Below, one piece after another: positions 13,292 through 22,864 of a stretch of DNA of 64,000 nt (position 1 is its first letter; every line of letters starts with the position of its first letter). This DNA is from Lewinellaceae bacterium (GTDB lineage Bacteria > Bacteroidota > Bacteroidia > Chitinophagales > Saprospiraceae). The translations under genes were made by a program, and so were the position numbers. The DNA lies in the NCBI GenBank assembly GCA_020636375.1, contig JACJXZ010000006.1, positions 186,001 to 250,000 on the forward strand, read 5' to 3'. The notes under the pieces are model-generated. The model was given only the letters and a program-made list of their open reading frames with translations, did no database searches and was not told where the DNA came from.

Positions 13292-13594
13292 ATGTTTGTA
13301 CTCCTTATATCTATAGTGATCGGCCTGTTTGTGGCCATGTTGTTCCTCAATGTGTATTTCCGGGTCCGGGTGCTGCGCACTTACCGGAAACTGGTGGAGA
13401 ACCGCGTGGAGTTCGGAGCGGCCCACCTCTTCAACCGGGAAAAGATGGAAGAGGAGATCCTGCCGTTATATCCACACATGCGAAAGGAGATCGAAGCGTT
13501 TACCAGCCACATGCGTTATTCTATACGTATGGCGACCGTGCTGATTGCCCTGATCACCTTGTTCGGCGCCATTTTGATGTATTTCCGGGAGTAG
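13292..13594 (+). CDS. Small membrane protein of unknown function
   Basis: A 100-residue protein starting MFVLLISIVIGLFVAMLF. It has a hydrophobic helix at residues 1-20, a basic/acidic middle with an 'HLFNREKMEEEILPLYPHMR' segment, and a second hydrophobic helix near residues 78-96 ending MYFRE. An ATG 54 bases upstream (13238) is in frame, but the Met at 13292 starts directly at the membrane helix and leaves more room for the divergent rRNA promoters. I do not recognise the family. Two membrane helices with a roughly 55-residue soluble loop are all that can be claimed. Confidence 0.6.
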   Translation: MFVLLISIVIGLFVAMLFLNVYFRVRVLRTYRKLVENRVEFGAAHLFNREKMEEEILPLYPHMRKEIEAFTSHMRYSIRMATVLIALITLFGAILMYFRE

Positions 13595-13730
13595 CGTCAT
13601 GCAGTTGTCGAAAATCTTTTACTTTTGACCCGGCCAAACGGCTGCCGGGGAGCTGTCTATCTCTGTATCACGGAAGGCAACACACCGTGCAGGGCTATTA
13701 TGCGCTGCACTGCTGATAAAAACCGAAACT

Positions 13731-14750
13731 ATGCTCAAAATAGGGCTTTTAGGTGCAGGGCACCTGGGCAAGATCCACCTCAAATGCATACAGCTGGCGG
13801 CCGGCGCCTACGAGCTGGCCGGCTTCTACGACCCCGATGACCAGGCGGCCCGGCAAGCGGAAGAGCAATACGGAGCCCGCCGCTGGGAGGACCTCGACGC
13901 CTTGCTGGACGCAGTCGATGTGGTGGACATCGTCACGCCCACGACCACGCACTATGCTTTGGCCGCCCGCGCCATCCGGAAGGGCAAGCACCTGTTTATC
14001 GAGAAACCCCTGGCCAATACGCTGGACGAAGCGCTGCACCTGCTGGAACTGTGCCGGGAATACGGCGTCAAAGCCCAGGTCGGCCATGTTGAACGCTTCA
14101 ACCCCGCCCTGCTCGCCCTGAACAATATGCCGCTGGCGCCGATGTTCATAGAAGCGCACCGGCTGGCGGTTTTCAATCCGAGAGGGACCGACGTTTCCGT
14201 CATCCTGGACCTCATGATCCACGACCTGGACATCGTGCTCAGCCTGGTCAAATCCAGGGTAAAGTCCGTAAGCGCCAGCGGCGTCCCCGTGGTGAGCGAT
14301 ACCGCCGATATCTGCAACGCCCGCATCGAGTTCGAAAACGGCTGCGTGGCCAACCTCACCGCCAGCCGGATATCCCTGAAACAGATGCGCAAACTGCGCC
14401 TTTTTCAAAAAGACGCTTACATCAGCCTGGATTTCCTGGATAAGGAAGCACAGGTCGTCCGCCTTTTCGACCGGGAAAGCGACAGCCCTTCCGCAGATAA
14501 CCTCCTGGAACTCGAAACGCCGCACGGCAAGAAGTTCATCCACCTTTCCATGCCCCAGGTCGAACCTGTGAACGCCATTAAAATGGAACTGGAGGCATTC
14601 GCCGAAAGCATCACCCGGGATGAACGGCCGATCGTGAGCATCGAGGACGGGTACGAGGCCCTGAAGCTGGCCCACCAGATCATTGGGGAGATGGGGAGGA
14701 GGGGGGTGAGGGGTGAGGGGGGAGAGGTGAGGGGTGAGGGGTGGGGGTGA
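13731..14750 (+). CDS. Gfo/Idh/MocA family NAD(P)-dependent oxidoreductase
   Basis: The 339-residue protein has an N-terminal Rossmann domain with the dinucleotide motif GAGHLG at residues 8-13 and the family EKPLA motif at about 91-95, whose lysine is catalytic in Gfo/Idh/MocA enzymes. 'GHVERFNPALL' and 'DLMIHDLDIVLSLV' follow, as in UDP-sugar or inositol dehydrogenase-like members. The substrate cannot be read from sequence. A sugar role would fit the sugar transferase 1.2 kb downstream. The last 20 or so residues (Gly/Arg/Glu-rich) are encoded by a GGGGTGAGGGG-type repeat that has run into the 3' end of the gene, so the natural C-terminus probably ended near QIIGEMG. Confidence 0.87.
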   Translation: MLKIGLLGAGHLGKIHLKCIQLAAGAYELAGFYDPDDQAARQAEEQYGARRWEDLDALLDAVDVVDIVTPTTTHYALAARAIRKGKHLFIEKPLANTLDEALHLLELCREYGVKAQVGHVERFNPALLALNNMPLAPMFIEAHRLAVFNPRGTDVSVILDLMIHDLDIVLSLVKSRVKSVSASGVPVVSDTADICNARIEFENGCVANLTASRISLKQMRKLRLFQKDAYISLDFLDKEAQVVRLFDRESDSPSADNLLELETPHGKKFIHLSMPQVEPVNAIKMELEAFAESITRDERPIVSIEDGYEALKLAHQIIGEMGRRGVRGEGGEVRGEGWG

Positions 14751-14785
14751 GGGGGGAGGAGGGGTGAGAGGGGTGAGGGGTGATA
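14690..14785. repeat. GGGGTGAG low-complexity repeat
   Basis: About 95 bases of nearly pure G/A/T units (ggggtgagggg) span the 3' end of the oxidoreductase gene and the gap to the next gene. It is purine-rich on the plus strand and G-quadruplex-prone. Confidence 0.7.
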
Positions 14786-14802
14786 ATAAAAACCGAGAAG
14801 CT

Positions 14803-15699
14803 ATGAATAATACATTATGGACAAAGGCCGGGATGAGCCTCCTGGCGCTGGCGGCCCTGGCCTCCTGCGATGTCATCAACCCGGAGGAAAGCATTCCGGG
14901 CTACCTCTATGTGCCGGATATCGAACTGGAGGCCAACAGCGTCACCCAGGGCACCAGTTCGGAGCGGATCACCGATGCCTGGCTCAGCGTGGACGGCAGT
15001 TTCCTCGGCGCTTACACCCTGCCCGCCCTGATCCCCCTGCTCGAAACCGGCGGTCGGGAAATCATTCTTCAGGCCGGCATCAAAGACAACGGCATCAATT
15101 CGACGCCGGACATCTACCCGTTCTACGAGGCGTACACCACTTCCCTGACGCTGGAGGCGGACAGGACGGACACCATACGCCCCGTCATTTCCTATCAGAA
15201 TGCCGCCAGGTTTGCCTTCATAGAGAATTTCGAGCGCAGCAACCACCTGTTCCAGGACCTCGTCGGACGGGGCAGCCTCAGCCAGGTCCAGCTGGTGACG
15301 GAAGGGGCATTTGAGGGCGCCCAATCCCTGAAGATCAGCCTGGATTCGTCCAGCTCCATAGTAGAATTGGCAACCGAGGAACGGTTCAGCGGCCTGACCG
15401 CCCAAAGCCCGCTGGTTTACCTGGAAGTCAACTACCGCTCCGACGTCCCGGTCGTCTTTGGGGTCATCGGGCACCAGGCCGGCGCGCCGGCATCCCAGGG
15501 CGTCGCCGCCCTCAATCCCGGCTTCAGCCCCAGCGAGGAATGGAACAAAATCTATTTCAACCTCTCCAGCCTGATCATAGGGGTGAACCGGGAGGAATAT
15601 CAGGTCGCCCTTCAGGCCTTCATCCCGTTTGAGAACGGAGGCCTCGCCCGGAATACGGGCAACGTCTGGCTGGATAATATCAAGCTGGTGCATTTTTGA
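14803..15699 (+). CDS. Putative lipoprotein of unknown function
   Basis: A 298-residue protein. The signal ends LAALASC with the lipidation Cys at about residue 23. 'ISYQNAARFAFIENFERSNHLFQD' (read in parts) leads into a beta-rich domain, and a C-terminal 'NVWLDNIKLVHF' resembles carbohydrate-binding jelly-roll folds seen in Bacteroidota surface proteins. The start at 14803 is the ATG just before the signal; the frame is open further upstream only through the GGGGTGAG repeat. It is probably outer-membrane attached. The exact ligand is unknown. Confidence 0.75.
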   Translation: MNNTLWTKAGMSLLALAALASCDVINPEESIPGYLYVPDIELEANSVTQGTSSERITDAWLSVDGSFLGAYTLPALIPLLETGGREIILQAGIKDNGINSTPDIYPFYEAYTTSLTLEADRTDTIRPVISYQNAARFAFIENFERSNHLFQDLVGRGSLSQVQLVTEGAFEGAQSLKISLDSSSSIVELATEERFSGLTAQSPLVYLEVNYRSDVPVVFGVIGHQAGAPASQGVAALNPGFSPSEEWNKIYFNLSSLIIGVNREEYQVALQAFIPFENGGLARNTGNVWLDNIKLVHF

Positions 15700-15710
15700 G
15701 GGGGGCAGAG

Positions 15711-15932
15711 GTGTTTATGTGTTTATGTGTTTAGGTGTTTAGGTGTTTAGGTGTTGGGCGGGCCGGCCTGTAGCCAACCATTATGCTCCCTTACCAATGC
15801 ACCAATACACCAATACCAATATGCTCCCACCAATGCACCAATACACCAATACAACCATCGTCGCTTTATTCATTCCTTCATTCCTCCAACCCCGGCAACT
15901 AACTACACAACCCCGGCAACTAACTACACAAC
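15711..15932. repeat. Cluster of three short tandem repeats
   Basis: Units in order: 'gtgttt(a/t)g' copies (15711-15755), 'accaat(gc/ac)' copies (about 15793-15857), and two copies of 'ccccggcaactaactacac' (about 15889-15932). All precede the start of the sugar transferase gene. Confidence 0.7.
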
Positions 15933-15936
15933 GACT

Positions 15937-17363
15937 ATGCAGCAAAACATGACCCGCCGGCGCCGCAGGCACACCCTGTTTTATCAGGTTGCGGATTTCG
16001 TTACTGCGATGCTGTCCTGGGCTTGTTTTTTCCTCTACCGAAAAAACCTGGAAGGAGCGGCACTGGACTGGAGCATTCTCAACGACGCCAATTTCTGGTA
16101 CGGGTGGTAGTCATCCCCACCGGATGGCTGCTGTTCTACTCTATCTTCGACCAGTACAGCGACATTTACCGCCTCTCCCGGCTGGCCACGCTTACGCGGA
16201 CGTTCTTCCTCAGTTTCTTCGGCGTCCTGTTCCTGTTCTTCACCCTCATCCTGGACGATGTCGTCACCAACTACACCACTTATTACAACTCCTTTGTCAC
16301 GCTTTTTTCCCTGCATTTCACGCTCACTGCCACGGTGCGGATGGTGCTGCTGACCCGGGCCAGCCAACGGCTCAAAGCCGGGCAGATCACCTACAATACG
16401 CTGCTGATCGGCGGCAACCAGAATGCCCTGGAACTGTATCAGGAGATTTCCGGAAGGGAAAAGGGGCTGGGCTATAACTTCGTCGGGTTCGTGGATGTCA
16501 ACAGCCACGATGGCAACCAGTTGGCCGATCACCTCCCCGCGCTCGGCCAGTTGGAGGATCTGGAGCAGGTGGTCAGAAGCCACAATATCGAAGAGGCAAT
16601 CATCGCCATCGAAACGTCCGAGCACAACCGCCTGCGCGAGATCCTCAACGTGCTTTTCGATTTCGAAGCGTTGCTGGTCAAGATCATTCCGGATATGTAC
16701 GACATCATGCTCGGCTCCGTAAAGATGAACCACGTCTTCGGCGCCGTGCTCATCGAAATAGAACAGGGGCTGATGCCCAAATGGCAGCGCCTTGTCAAAC
16801 GCCTGATCGACGTGGCCGTGGCGGTGCTGATGCTGCTGGTGCTTTCCCCCCTGTATCTCTACATCGCCCTTCGCGTCCGCCTGTCTTCCCTGGGGCCCAT
16901 CCTGTTCCGGCAGCAGCGCATCGGGCTGAACGGCAAGCCGTTCACCATCTATAAATTCCGGTCGATGTACACCGACGCCGAGAAAAACGGCCCGCAGTTG
17001 TCCCGCGACGACGATAACCGCTGTACGCCCTGGGGCAGCGTCATGCGCAAATGGCGGCTCGACGAACTGCCCCAGTTCTGGAACGTGCTCGTCGGCGATA
17101 TGTCGCTGGTCGGCCCGCGGCCGGAACGCCGGTTCTACATCGACCAGATCATGAAGCTGGCGCCTCACTACAAACACCTCCTGAAAGTGCGCCCCGGCAT
17201 CACTTCCTGGGGGCAGGTCAAGTACGGCTACGCTTCCAATATCGACCAGATGCTGCAACGCCTCAAGTTCGACATCCTCTACATCGAGAATATGTCCCTC
17301 GCGCTGGATTTCAAGATCCTTTTTTATACCGTGCTGGTGTTGCTGCAGGGGAAGGGGAAGTGA
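15937..17363 (+). CDS. Exopolysaccharide polyprenyl-phosphate sugar transferase (apparent frameshift near 16100)
   Basis: A WbaP/undecaprenyl-phosphate glucose phosphotransferase-like protein of about 475 residues that starts lipid-linked sugar assembly at the inner membrane. The N-terminal part, MQQNMTRRRRRHTLFYQVAD onward with the first membrane helix, lies in one frame from 15937. The rest (VVIPTGWLLFYSIFDQYSDI..., further membrane helices, CoA-binding-like middle domain, and the catalytic sugar-transferase domain with KRLIDVAVAV, 'IYKFRSMYTDAE', 'LDELPQFWNVLVGDMSLVGP') lies in another. The break falls at 'ttctggtacgggtggtagtc' near 16095-16110, where one frame hits TAG. A one-base indel restores the family's usual sequence. 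It is either a recent mutation or a sequencing error. The truncated frame starting at 16023 would lack the first helix. Confidence 0.85.
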
Positions 17364-17411
17364 ATTGAAGGTGTAAATGTGTTGGAGTGTAAACGTGTAA
17401 ATGTCCACGTG

Positions 17412-17754
17412 GCGGACTGTTCAAAACGCTGTGTCTTTTGTTTAAACCGCGGAGCACGCAGAGAAACGCGGAGATGCCACAAAGTATTCGCTGTCAAGCG
17501 AATACTCTGCGGTTCTCCGCGACCTCATATGTTTGTAAAACCGCTGGTAGCGCAGAGTACCACGGAGAAGAGTATCGCAGCTCTGCTGCACAAGCAGCAT
17601 CCTGCCATGCGGCCTTTTCTCTGTGGTACTCTGCGTCCCCTGCGGTTAAAAAAACACGCGGGCGCAGCTCCTTGCAGGCAGGACACCGCAGAGAAAGACA
17701 GCACCTCTGCGGTTCAAAACTTGCGGGCGGATACACATTTCTGAACAATCTCAA
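17412..17754. repeat. Dispersed repeat, long copy
   Basis: Shares both ends and the inverted repeat 'agtattcgctg tcaa gcgaatact' with 4823-4979, but holds about 190 extra bases (about 17526-17712) rich in 'cgcagag' and 'ctctgc' motifs. It occupies most of the 500-base gap between the sugar transferase and the M16 gene. Predicted ORFs here are repeat artefacts. Confidence 0.75.
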
Positions 17755-17867
17755 ACCCGGACCTGGATTCCGCTGCCCCTTATCCCTCATCCCCCAACAC
17801 ATTTACACCTTTACACGTTTACACCTTACACCTATACACATTCACACAACCAAACCAGCTGCCCAAA

Positions 17868-20715
17868 ATGACGACAGCAAACCACTTTGAAAGCATTCCC
17901 GGCGACCCGCTCAGCGTGAAGATCCACACCCTGCGCAACGGCATGAAGCTCTACATGAGCCCCTACCCCAGGGAACCGCGCATCTACACCCATATCGCCG
18001 TGCGGGCCGGCTCCAAGCTGGACCCGCCCGACACCACCGGACTGGCCCACTACATGGAACACATGCTCTTTAAAGGCACCAGCCGGATCGGCGCGCTGGA
18101 CTGGGAGCGGGAAGCCCGGTACCTGGAACAGATCTCCGCCCTGTTCGAGCGCTACCGCCAAACCCGCTCTCCCGAAAAGCGGTCGGAAATATACCGGGAG
18201 ATCGACCGGCTGTCGGTGGAAGCCGCCGCGCTGGTGGCGCCCAATGAGTACGACCGGCTGGCCGGCGCCATCGGCGCCCGCCATACCAACGCCTATACCT
18301 GGGTGGACCAAACCGTGTACGTCAACGAAATACCGGCCAACGAGCTGGAACGCTGGATGAAACTGGAGGCCGAGCGTTTCCGCATGCTCGCCCTGCGGCT
18401 GTTCCACACCGAACTGGAAACGGTGTACGAAGAGTTCAACATCAGCCAGGACCAGGATATGCGCAAAGCCAACGACGCCATCCGCCAGGCCTTGTTTCCG
18501 CAGCATCCCTACGGAACGCAGTCCACCATCGGCTCGGCCGAGCACCTGAAGAACCCGTCCCAGGCCAAAATCCAGGAGTTCTTCCGCACCTACTACGTCC
18601 CGAACAACATGGCGATCCTGCTTTCCGGCGACTTCGACCCGGACGCTGCCGTCCGGCTGGCGGAGCAATACTTCGGCGCCTACCGGCCAGTGCCGATCCC
18701 CCCGTTCGAATGCCCCGGGCAACCCGCTATTGACGGGCCGCTGCGCCGGGAAGTCTTCGGGCAGGAGGCCGCATATATAGATATCGGCTGGCGGTTCGGC
18801 GGCGCCCGAACGGATCACCCCCTGATGCTGGCCATCATCAAGGAATTGTTCTACAACCAACAGGCTGGCCTGCTCGACCTCCACCTCAACCAGCAACAGC
18901 GCGTGCTGAACTCCCACGCCTGGGTGTGGGCCTACGAAGACTACTCCGCTTTCGGCCTGTACGGCAAACCCCGGGAAGGCCAGCGCCTGGAAGAAGTGGA
19001 AGCGCTGTTGCTGGGCGAAGTGGAAAAGCTCCGACAAGGAGACTTTGAAGACTGGCTGCTGGAAGCGGTCATCCGGGACCTGCGCCTGGCGGATACCAGA
19101 GGCAGCGAATCCATCCGGTACCGGGTGGACCTCATGGCGCACGCCTTTATCCTGGGCATCGACTGGGCGCGCATAGTGAACCGGTTCAGCTTCTGGAACG
19201 CCCTGCGCAAAGAAGATATCACAGCCTTTGCCAGAAAACACCTGAACAGCAACTGCGTGATCGTCTACAAGCAGCAGGGCGACGACCCCGCCGTCATCAA
19301 AATGGAAAAGCCCCCGATCAGCCCGATCGCGCTCCGCCGCGACGCCACCTCCGAGTTTGCCCAGGCTTTCCTCGAACAGATTCCCGGCCGCCTGCAGCCG
19401 GAATTCCCCGACTTCGGGAAGCTGATCGGCAAAACCGAACTGCAGCCCGGCCTATGGTTCGACTACGTTCACAATGAAGATAATGAACTGTTCCGGCTGG
19501 ATTATGTCTTCCCCATGGGCAAGGTCCACGACAGGCTCCTGCCCCTGGCACTGATCTATCTCCAGTACCTGGGCACCAGCCGCTATTCGGCGGCCGCCCT
19601 GCAGCAGGAATTCTTCCGCCTCGGCCTGTCGTTCGACATCAGCGGCGGCACGGAATACTCCTACCTCACCATCAGCGGCCTGGACGGGTCGCTGGAGGAA
19701 GGCCTGCGCCTCGTCGAACACCTGCTTGCCGAAATGCAGGAAGACGCGCCCGCCCTGGAGAACATGGTCTCCGACATCCTCGCCAAACGGGCCAACGCCC
19801 GCAAGGACCGCCGGCACATCCTGCGCAGCGCCATGGGCAGCTACGCCCGCTACGGCGGCGATTCCCCTTCACCTACCGCCTGGCGGAGCAGAGCTCCGGC
19901 AGCTGGATCCCGCCCAACTAACCTCCTGGCTGCGCCGCCTCCCCTCCTTCCAACACCGCCTCTATTACTACGGCCCCCGCGCCGCTTCGGAGGTGGAACA
20001 GCTCATCCGCCACCACCACCGCGCCCCGGAACAGCTGGCGCCGCCGCCGCCGCCGCGCCCGTTCCGCCAGCTGCCTACGGAAAAAAACGAAGTCCTCTTC
20101 CTGGACTTCCCCATCGTCCAGGCCGACGTGATGATGGTCTCCCGCGGCACGCCGCAGTTCAGCCTGGAGGAACACCTGATGCGGGAGTTCTACAACGAGT
20201 ACTTCGGCTTCGGCATGTCGTCCGTCGTCTTCCAGGAGATCCGGGAGGCCAAGGCCCTGGCCTATTCTACCTACGCCTACTACGGCTCTCCCGACCACCG
20301 GCACAAAGCGCACTACCTGGAGGCTTACGTCGGCACCCAGCCCGACAAGCTGCCGGACGCCATCCCGGCCCTCTCGTCCATCATCGAATCCATGCCGCTC
20401 GTTGCCGACAAGGCGGAGCACGCCCGCCAGTCGCTCCTGCTGCGCCTGGAAAGCGAACGCATCACCCCCTCCCGCGTATACTGGGAAGCCCGTGCAGCGG
20501 AACGCCTGGGATTCGGACACGACCTGCGCCGCGACCTCTACCAGCGCCTGCAGGCCAGCACGGCCGGCCACCTGCTCGAATTCCAGCAGCAGTACGTCCG
20601 GGGCCGGGCCTTCAAGTACCTCGTGCTGGGCAGCCGGAAGCACGTCGACCGGGGTTTTCTGGAAAGTATCGGGCCGGTGAGGGAGTTGGGGATGGAGGAG
20701 GTGTTTGGGGGGTAG
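17868..20715 (+). CDS. M16 family zinc metallopeptidase (insulinase/pitrilysin-like; two apparent frameshifts near 19860-19891)
   Basis: The M16 zinc motif HxxEH is present as HYMEH at residues 61-65, followed by the downstream glutamate region ELETVYEEFN near 185. The N-terminal catalytic and middle domains read in one frame to about 19860 (…SYARYGG). A short piece FPFTYRLAEQ then reads in a second frame (19862-19891), and ELRQLDPAQLTSWLRRL onward to VFGG reads in a third, ending at 20715. The joined product of about 948 residues matches the two-repeat length of M16 proteins. Two one-base losses within 35 bases explain the shift. A single frame runs to 20744, but its tail after 19860 is Pro/Arg-rich nonsense. 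No signal peptide is seen. Protease activity would be retained only if the frame is restored. Confidence 0.85.
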
Positions 20716-21239
20716 GTTGTTTACTGGACTTTGGACGGTCCTAACCCAGGTTTGGTATATAGACCCCAACTTGGGCGGACGGCGGACGGCGGACGGCAGA
20801 CGGCGAAGTTGGGGCTTACCTATCGAAGACTGAATTAGTGAATTAGTGAATTAGTGAATTAGTGAATTAGTGAATGACCGATTAACAGGGGCTTAGAGTC
20901 GGTTTTATATATCATTATCTGTGCCCAGCCACTTATAGCAATATAAAAATATAACAATATAACAATCCCCCCCATCCGGCAATCCTGCCACAAATCCTTC
21001 TGCACGCAGAAAAATAGCCTTTCAATTGCCCAAAACGGAAGAATAACATTAGGCACACTCCTTTTGTGCACAAAATATATTGGGTATTTTTTTTAATGCA
21101 AAATACTTGCTATTTTAGGGGCAACGCGATTGTCGATAACAAAAAAATAAGTTTTCCGGGTAACTTTTCCGGGATCCCGGGTATCAATAAGCAGAGAAAC
21201 GGCAATAGCACAATTTGATACGTGCCTCAAAAAACAGAA
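20716..21239. other. AT-rich intergenic gap with short repeats
   Basis: No gene is supported. 20774-20805 holds 'ggacggc' direct repeats, and the same 'gacggcggacggcagacggc' type recurs at about 43178-43207. 20830-20875 has about five to six copies of 'gaattagt'. The remainder to 21239 is AT-rich and presumably holds the promoter of the ubiquitin-like operon, but I found no good TTG/TAnnTTTG pair. Confidence 0.5.
20830..20875. repeat. Tandem repeat of gtgaattagt
   Basis: About five consecutive copies of a 10-base unit, 'gaattagtga'-like, then breaks down into gaatgaccg. Confidence 0.8.
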
Positions 21240-22448
21240 ATGGGAAAAGCATCCAAAGAAATTTTAGACCTCAGTTTTTTAGGTCAGGAAGGGGAAGATG
21301 CGCCTTCCAGGAAGGCTAATCTGGGTTGGGACGCGGCGCTCATCGAGAATGCCCGGGTGATGGTGGTCGGCGCCGGAGCACTGGGCAACGAAGTCCTCAA
21401 AAACCTCGCCCTGATCGGCGTAAAGAATATTCTGATCGTCGACTTCGACGTAGTCGAAAAAACGAATCTTGCCAAATCCGTCCTCTACCGGGAACGGGAT
21501 TGTACCGGAGAAAAACACAAAGTCGAAATCGCGGTGGAACGGTTGAAAGACCTCAACCCGAAGCTGAAGCTGATGGCCATCAACGGGGACGCCACCCTGG
21601 ATGTGGGCCTGGGCGTGTTCCGCAAAATGGATGTGGTGATCGGTTGCCTGGACAACCGGATGACCCGGATGTGGCTCAACCGCTACTGTTTTGCCCTGGG
21701 CAAACCCTGGGTAGACGGCGGCATCCTGAGCCTGGAAGGGCAGGTGGACGTATACGCCCCCGGGGTCAACTGTTATGAGTGCGGCCTGGGGCCGAGAGCC
21801 CTCGAACTGATCGAGTACCGCAACGGCTGCGTCAACCGGATGAAACGCTATGCTTCCGCCGGCCTGGCCAACACCAACGCCATTGTGGCGTCCATCGTCG
21901 GTGCCGTACAGGTGCAGGAAGCCCTGAAGCTCATTGCCGACCCGTCGAGGTCGCTCGCCGGCCACCAGTTCTACTTCAACGGGCGCTCCAATTATTACGA
22001 CAAACTCGGGAAGGCTACGCCGAGAAGGGCAACCTGCCGCAGCCATATCCCCTATGCCGGCATCGTCGAAGCGCCCTTGTCCGCAGAGCACTCCGTGGCC
22101 GAAACCCTGGAATGGCTGGCCGGCCACTTCAACACCCGGCAGATCAGCATCCTGCTTCACCACCAGGTGGTCCTGAAGGCAGCCACCGGGCAGAGCGAAA
22201 AAGTGAAAAGGTTCGTCAAAGCCCGCCCCCACGTCACCGAAGCCGACCTGGACGGCCTGCGCGAGATACCGGAGGAAGAAGTGCGCTTCCTGGAATGGAC
22301 GGACACGGTCGACGCCGGCTTCCCCTACCCCGAACTCCGGCTCCGCGACATCGGGGTGCCCCCTTACCACATTTTGCAGGTGATCGCAGAAGGAAAGAAG
22401 AACTATGTAGAATTATCCGCCGACGAACGCTTTTTGAAATTTGAATGA
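21240..22448 (+). CDS. E1-like ubiquitin-activating enzyme (ThiF/MoeB family)
   Basis: A 402-residue protein with a ThiF adenylation domain: nucleotide motif GAGALGN at 44-50, acidic pair Asp68/Asp70 before the EKTNLAK motif at 73-79, Lys92 in GEKHK, and CLDNRMTR with Asp138, Asn139 and Arg143. A CYEC pair (Cys178/Cys181) and a later CRSH (Cys266/His269) suggest a zinc site. Cys197, before the SAGLANTNAIVASIVGAVQ helix, is the likeliest thioester cysteine. About 130 further residues form a C-terminal extension I cannot assign. Predicted role: adenylate the C-terminus of the ubiquitin-like protein encoded 43 bases downstream and pass it to the E2. A GTG at 21222 would add six residues; I prefer the ATG. 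It is the first gene of the eight-gene run. Confidence 0.9.
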   Translation: MGKASKEILDLSFLGQEGEDAPSRKANLGWDAALIENARVMVVGAGALGNEVLKNLALIGVKNILIVDFDVVEKTNLAKSVLYRERDCTGEKHKVEIAVERLKDLNPKLKLMAINGDATLDVGLGVFRKMDVVIGCLDNRMTRMWLNRYCFALGKPWVDGGILSLEGQVDVYAPGVNCYECGLGPRALELIEYRNGCVNRMKRYASAGLANTNAIVASIVGAVQVQEALKLIADPSRSLAGHQFYFNGRSNYYDKLGKATPRRATCRSHIPYAGIVEAPLSAEHSVAETLEWLAGHFNTRQISILLHHQVVLKAATGQSEKVKRFVKARPHVTEADLDGLREIPEEEVRFLEWTDTVDAGFPYPELRLRDIGVPPYHILQVIAEGKKNYVELSADERFLKFE

Positions 22449-22491
22449 GGCGCCGGCGCCAAGAATCATATAACCACAAATACACACCGCT

Positions 22492-22776
22492 ATGGCACAA
22501 ATGAAGATTTCGGTGAGCATCCCCCATCTGGAAAAAGAGTACGACGTCAACGTACCGGATACGGTCTCCGGAGAGAAACTGTACAACGCCCTGCTGCAGC
22601 GCACCAAGGACCTGCTCGAATCCGACGACGGCGGCGAGAACGTTTTCGAACTGTTCTCCAAACGCCTGGGCAAGAAGGTTTATCCCGACTACCGGGACGT
22701 CAGCCTGAAGGACATCGGCGTCAAGGAAGGCGATACGATCATCGTCAAGAAAGACCTGGACCCCGGAGGATGCTGA
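22492..22776 (+). CDS. Ubiquitin-like protein ending Gly-Gly-Cys
   Basis: A 94-residue protein. The pattern 'MKISVSIPHLEKEYDVNVPD', a helix near 27-42 (GEKLYNALLQRTKDLL) and closing strands 'LKDIGVKEGDTIIVKKD' is that of a beta-grasp ubiquitin/YukD-like fold. The C-terminus is DPGGC, with the Gly-Gly at 92-93 followed by one Cys, so a single residue would have to be trimmed to expose a diglycine tail unless the Cys itself is used. It lies between E1 and E2 genes, which supports its role as the conjugated modifier. Fold assignment is from pattern, not alignment. Confidence 0.82.
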   Translation: MAQMKISVSIPHLEKEYDVNVPDTVSGEKLYNALLQRTKDLLESDDGGENVFELFSKRLGKKVYPDYRDVSLKDIGVKEGDTIIVKKDLDPGGC

Positions 22777-22864
22777 CCACGACGGTTTGACGCAAAAGCC
22801 TTTTTCCATGCCTTTCTCCGGAAGCAACTGAAGGCCCATTGTTAATCTGCAATTACTTAATACA

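Noticed and set aside
13620..13627. TACTTTTG box as promoter of the oxidoreductase gene
   Set aside because: The -7-like element has no TTG at 19-20 bases upstream, and its distance to the start is over 100 bases.
16023..17363. Sugar transferase gene starting at 16023
   Set aside because: The family N-terminus with the first membrane helix is found in the other frame from 15937. The start at 16023 gives an unrelated basic peptide.
17379..17890. ORFs of 100-150 codons before the M16 gene
   Set aside because: They lie in the dispersed repeat and low-complexity sequence, and equivalent frames are not kept in the shorter copy at 4823-4979.
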